Of a stretch of DNA of 64,000 nt, positions 50,501 to 53,500 are shown in pieces. Both the position numbers and the translations under genes were made by a program. The notes beneath the pieces were generated by a model. The model saw nothing but the letters and a program-made list of their open reading frames with translations, ran no database searches and was not told the DNA's origin. The stretch spans positions 67,203,072 to 67,267,071 of the forward strand of contig OU862907.1 of the NCBI GenBank assembly GCA_917880885.1, in the 5' to 3' direction. This DNA comes from Limnephilus marmoratus (taxonomy: Eukaryota > Arthropoda > Insecta > Trichoptera > Limnephilidae). How positions within the stretch are numbered: position 1 is the stretch's first letter; each line of letters begins with the position of its first letter.

Positions 50501-53500
50501 TCCGTAGAACGAATTTCAAAAGTGACTATAGAAAGGCCCGCCAGCCGTTTTAAATCGCACAAAAATATGTTTTCTTTGAATTTCTCGGCTTTTCTCTAAT
50601 ATAATTTACATGTATTATACATATAAATATTCCTCTTCAATCACTCTATCTATTAATGAAAACCGTATGAAAATCCGTTTAGTAGTTTAAAAGATTAACG
50701 CGCACATACATTTTGAGCGACTTCATTTTATACTATGTAAGTTAGTGTCAAAGGTATTACCGAGGTCTCTTATTTCAACAACAGACAATTTATTTATATA
50801 TTTACTGACCCCCTATTGGGCATTTACATATTAAGTACAAATTAAATTTATAACAACAGTATAAAACAAATTAAAAGATTACAAAATTTACAAATAAAGC
50901 ACAAACTCAAAGTAACAAATAAGAAAACCTATATCAAATGCTAATTCCAGATTGATGACTTTAGAGAACTCGTAGGTATAATTCATACACCTACCTAGGA
51001 GCAACAAAAGCATTTAAAAAAAATCAAAAGATAATTTTTTACTTAATGACTAGTTGTAGGTATGCATTTAGAATACGAACAATAAAAAACAACAACAAAC
51101 AAAAGAAACTCGAAATTCATAATAAGGTGTGATTATTGAGAAAGTATGTCAGTGAAAAACAATGGTTTTTTTTCCTGTGGAATATCATAACTTGACATTT
51201 TTTACGTTAAGAGTTAATTTATTTTTAAAACACCGATCGGAAAAGCAATTAAGATTAGATTGTAGGGACAAACTGTCCTCAATATTATCAATAATTATAT
51301 ATGTCTCCATATCATCTGCAAATATCAAAATAAGAACATAGGTGAATATGTTAGCTATGTCGTTAATAAATAAATTTTAAAGTATAGGTCCGAGATGCGA
51401 TCCTTGGGGTACGCCACTGGTAGCTCCAAACGTGTAAGATAAATGATTGTATAAGAAGACAGTTAACTGACGCCTAAATAAGTAACTCTTAAACCAGAAT
51501 ACTTTGACTGGTCAGTGGTTGAGTGGGCATAGCGCTTGGATCCCATCCGGGCGTCGCGTGTTCAATTCCTCGGCTGGCTAAGTCCTCCATCACAACACAA
51601 GCAACATTTTCGGCTTTCTGTGGTGGTAGTAGGAGATTTTCAAACATTGTTGGGTTATTCGTAACCCGTGAATGTTTGTCTTTCTTTACAAAAAAAAAAA
51701 AATTAAAAATAATAGGTTCCCTAAAGGAAAAGATTTCGAAACTTGGCATTAAGGCTCTGCATACGGGCCCGAAAAGAAGAAGATGGAGAGATACGAAAAC
51801 ACTAATGTTAGAGGAGAGCGCTAACATTTGCGGCGACAAAATCGATGCGAAAATTGCGAAAATGTTTAATAAAACACGACTCGTTTTAAATAGAGCAAAA
51901 ATCTCGCGGGCATTATCTTAAATAGCATTTAAAGAAACACTGTGAATTTTTTCATACATATAACTTGTAAAATAACTGAAACAAACGTGTTAATAATAAT
52001 TTTTGGAGCATACTTTGCGATTTTTTTCAATCGAGGGAATTTTATATAATTTGCGTTTCGGCGCGGGCAAAGTCTAGATATTATCTTCAAGAATAACATA
52101 CATTTTTTTAAGAGCTTTAAAACATACCGTGTTTAAGGGACATATGTAATAAATCGGTACAAATCCGAGTTGCGGGCCCTTAAAATGCCAACTTTCGAAA
52201 GATTTCTAAAATAAATTATTGTGTTCAATAGAAAAAAAAAATATAATTCACCATCATTTGATTTCAGGGTGACCTTCTCATCCAGAATTCTACCAGCCTG
52301 TCTCCATACGGGCACACCTCTTCCCGACAGTGGCTTCGTACAAACTGGGCAGGACGAATCAGCCTCATTTCACTTCAAGGTTAGAACACTTATCTCTGTC
52401 TTCATGATGAACAATGACCAATGACGTGATAACGACAAGGTTGACAGCTGTCGCCGGTTTTACAGTACATTTTTTAAAAAGAAATGTCTAACAATCACGG
52501 CACTTCCACGGGGGTAGGCAGAGAGGATGGACCACCACACACCTCTGTTTTAACTAGTGTCCGACCGTAACAGCACTTTTTCGAAACCGAAAAAAAATTT
52601 TCGGTATCTGTCTCAGTTTCGGCCGAAACCGAAACTTTTTAAGAAATGTTAAAAATCTATTGTTTACTAAAATTTGGCTAATTTTTTTACACTTGTACAG
52701 ATAGTTAACACGTGTTAAATGAAATAAAAAAATAAATAATTGAAGTAGGTATTTGAAAAAATATTATTAGGTATATTTTTTTTATATTACTGCTATAAAA
52801 CATAAGTACACAAATTATAAAAAATAACAAAACATGTTAAGTACTTCTCGGAACACAAATTTGTCAATAATCAACACTTAAATTATAAACGAAGGACCTC
52901 ATTAATTAAGAATTTTAATTTTAATTGCGTTTACAATCACAACATTATTATTACACGTATTAAATGAAATAAAAAAACAACCGTATATTGGATAACAAAC
53001 ACCTCTGCCATAGGTCACCCAATGTGGTTTGCTACATTTGGTGACTTGGAGGGGTACACGGGTTCATGAAGTGAGGTTTTTCTACTTGGCGATGGATCCG
53101 TTTGTCCATCTACTAAGTGGCGGGCTGATCGGGAGAGACTAGTTGAGGGAAAACTATTGAACACTTTAGCCGGACTCTCTCCACCCATCGCCTCGCACCG
53201 CAAAGGGAGGGATTGATTAACACATCCGTCACTCCTGGATAAATTGACCCCAGATTCTTATCCACTCCTCAAAATATCTTTTTCCTTCCCAGAACGTCCT
53301 CTCCTTCCTTTCCCTAAAATACCCTCCACACAGAATCTCCAAAAATACACAGGTGTTAAGGATTTTTTTTGTTTCTCGTGGCCTTCTAAATATAAAAAAA
53401 TGGATATTTACATTGATTTAATAAGTACATATTTATGTGATATAATCAGTTGGTAAGTTTTGGAATATTTCAGACGACAATGCGGATAATGTCTCAGGAG

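Noticed and set aside
52560..52980. Possible hAT end with TTTCGGCCGAAACCGAAA
   Set aside because: The motif resembles some hAT subterminal repeats, but no paired terminus or target duplication was found.
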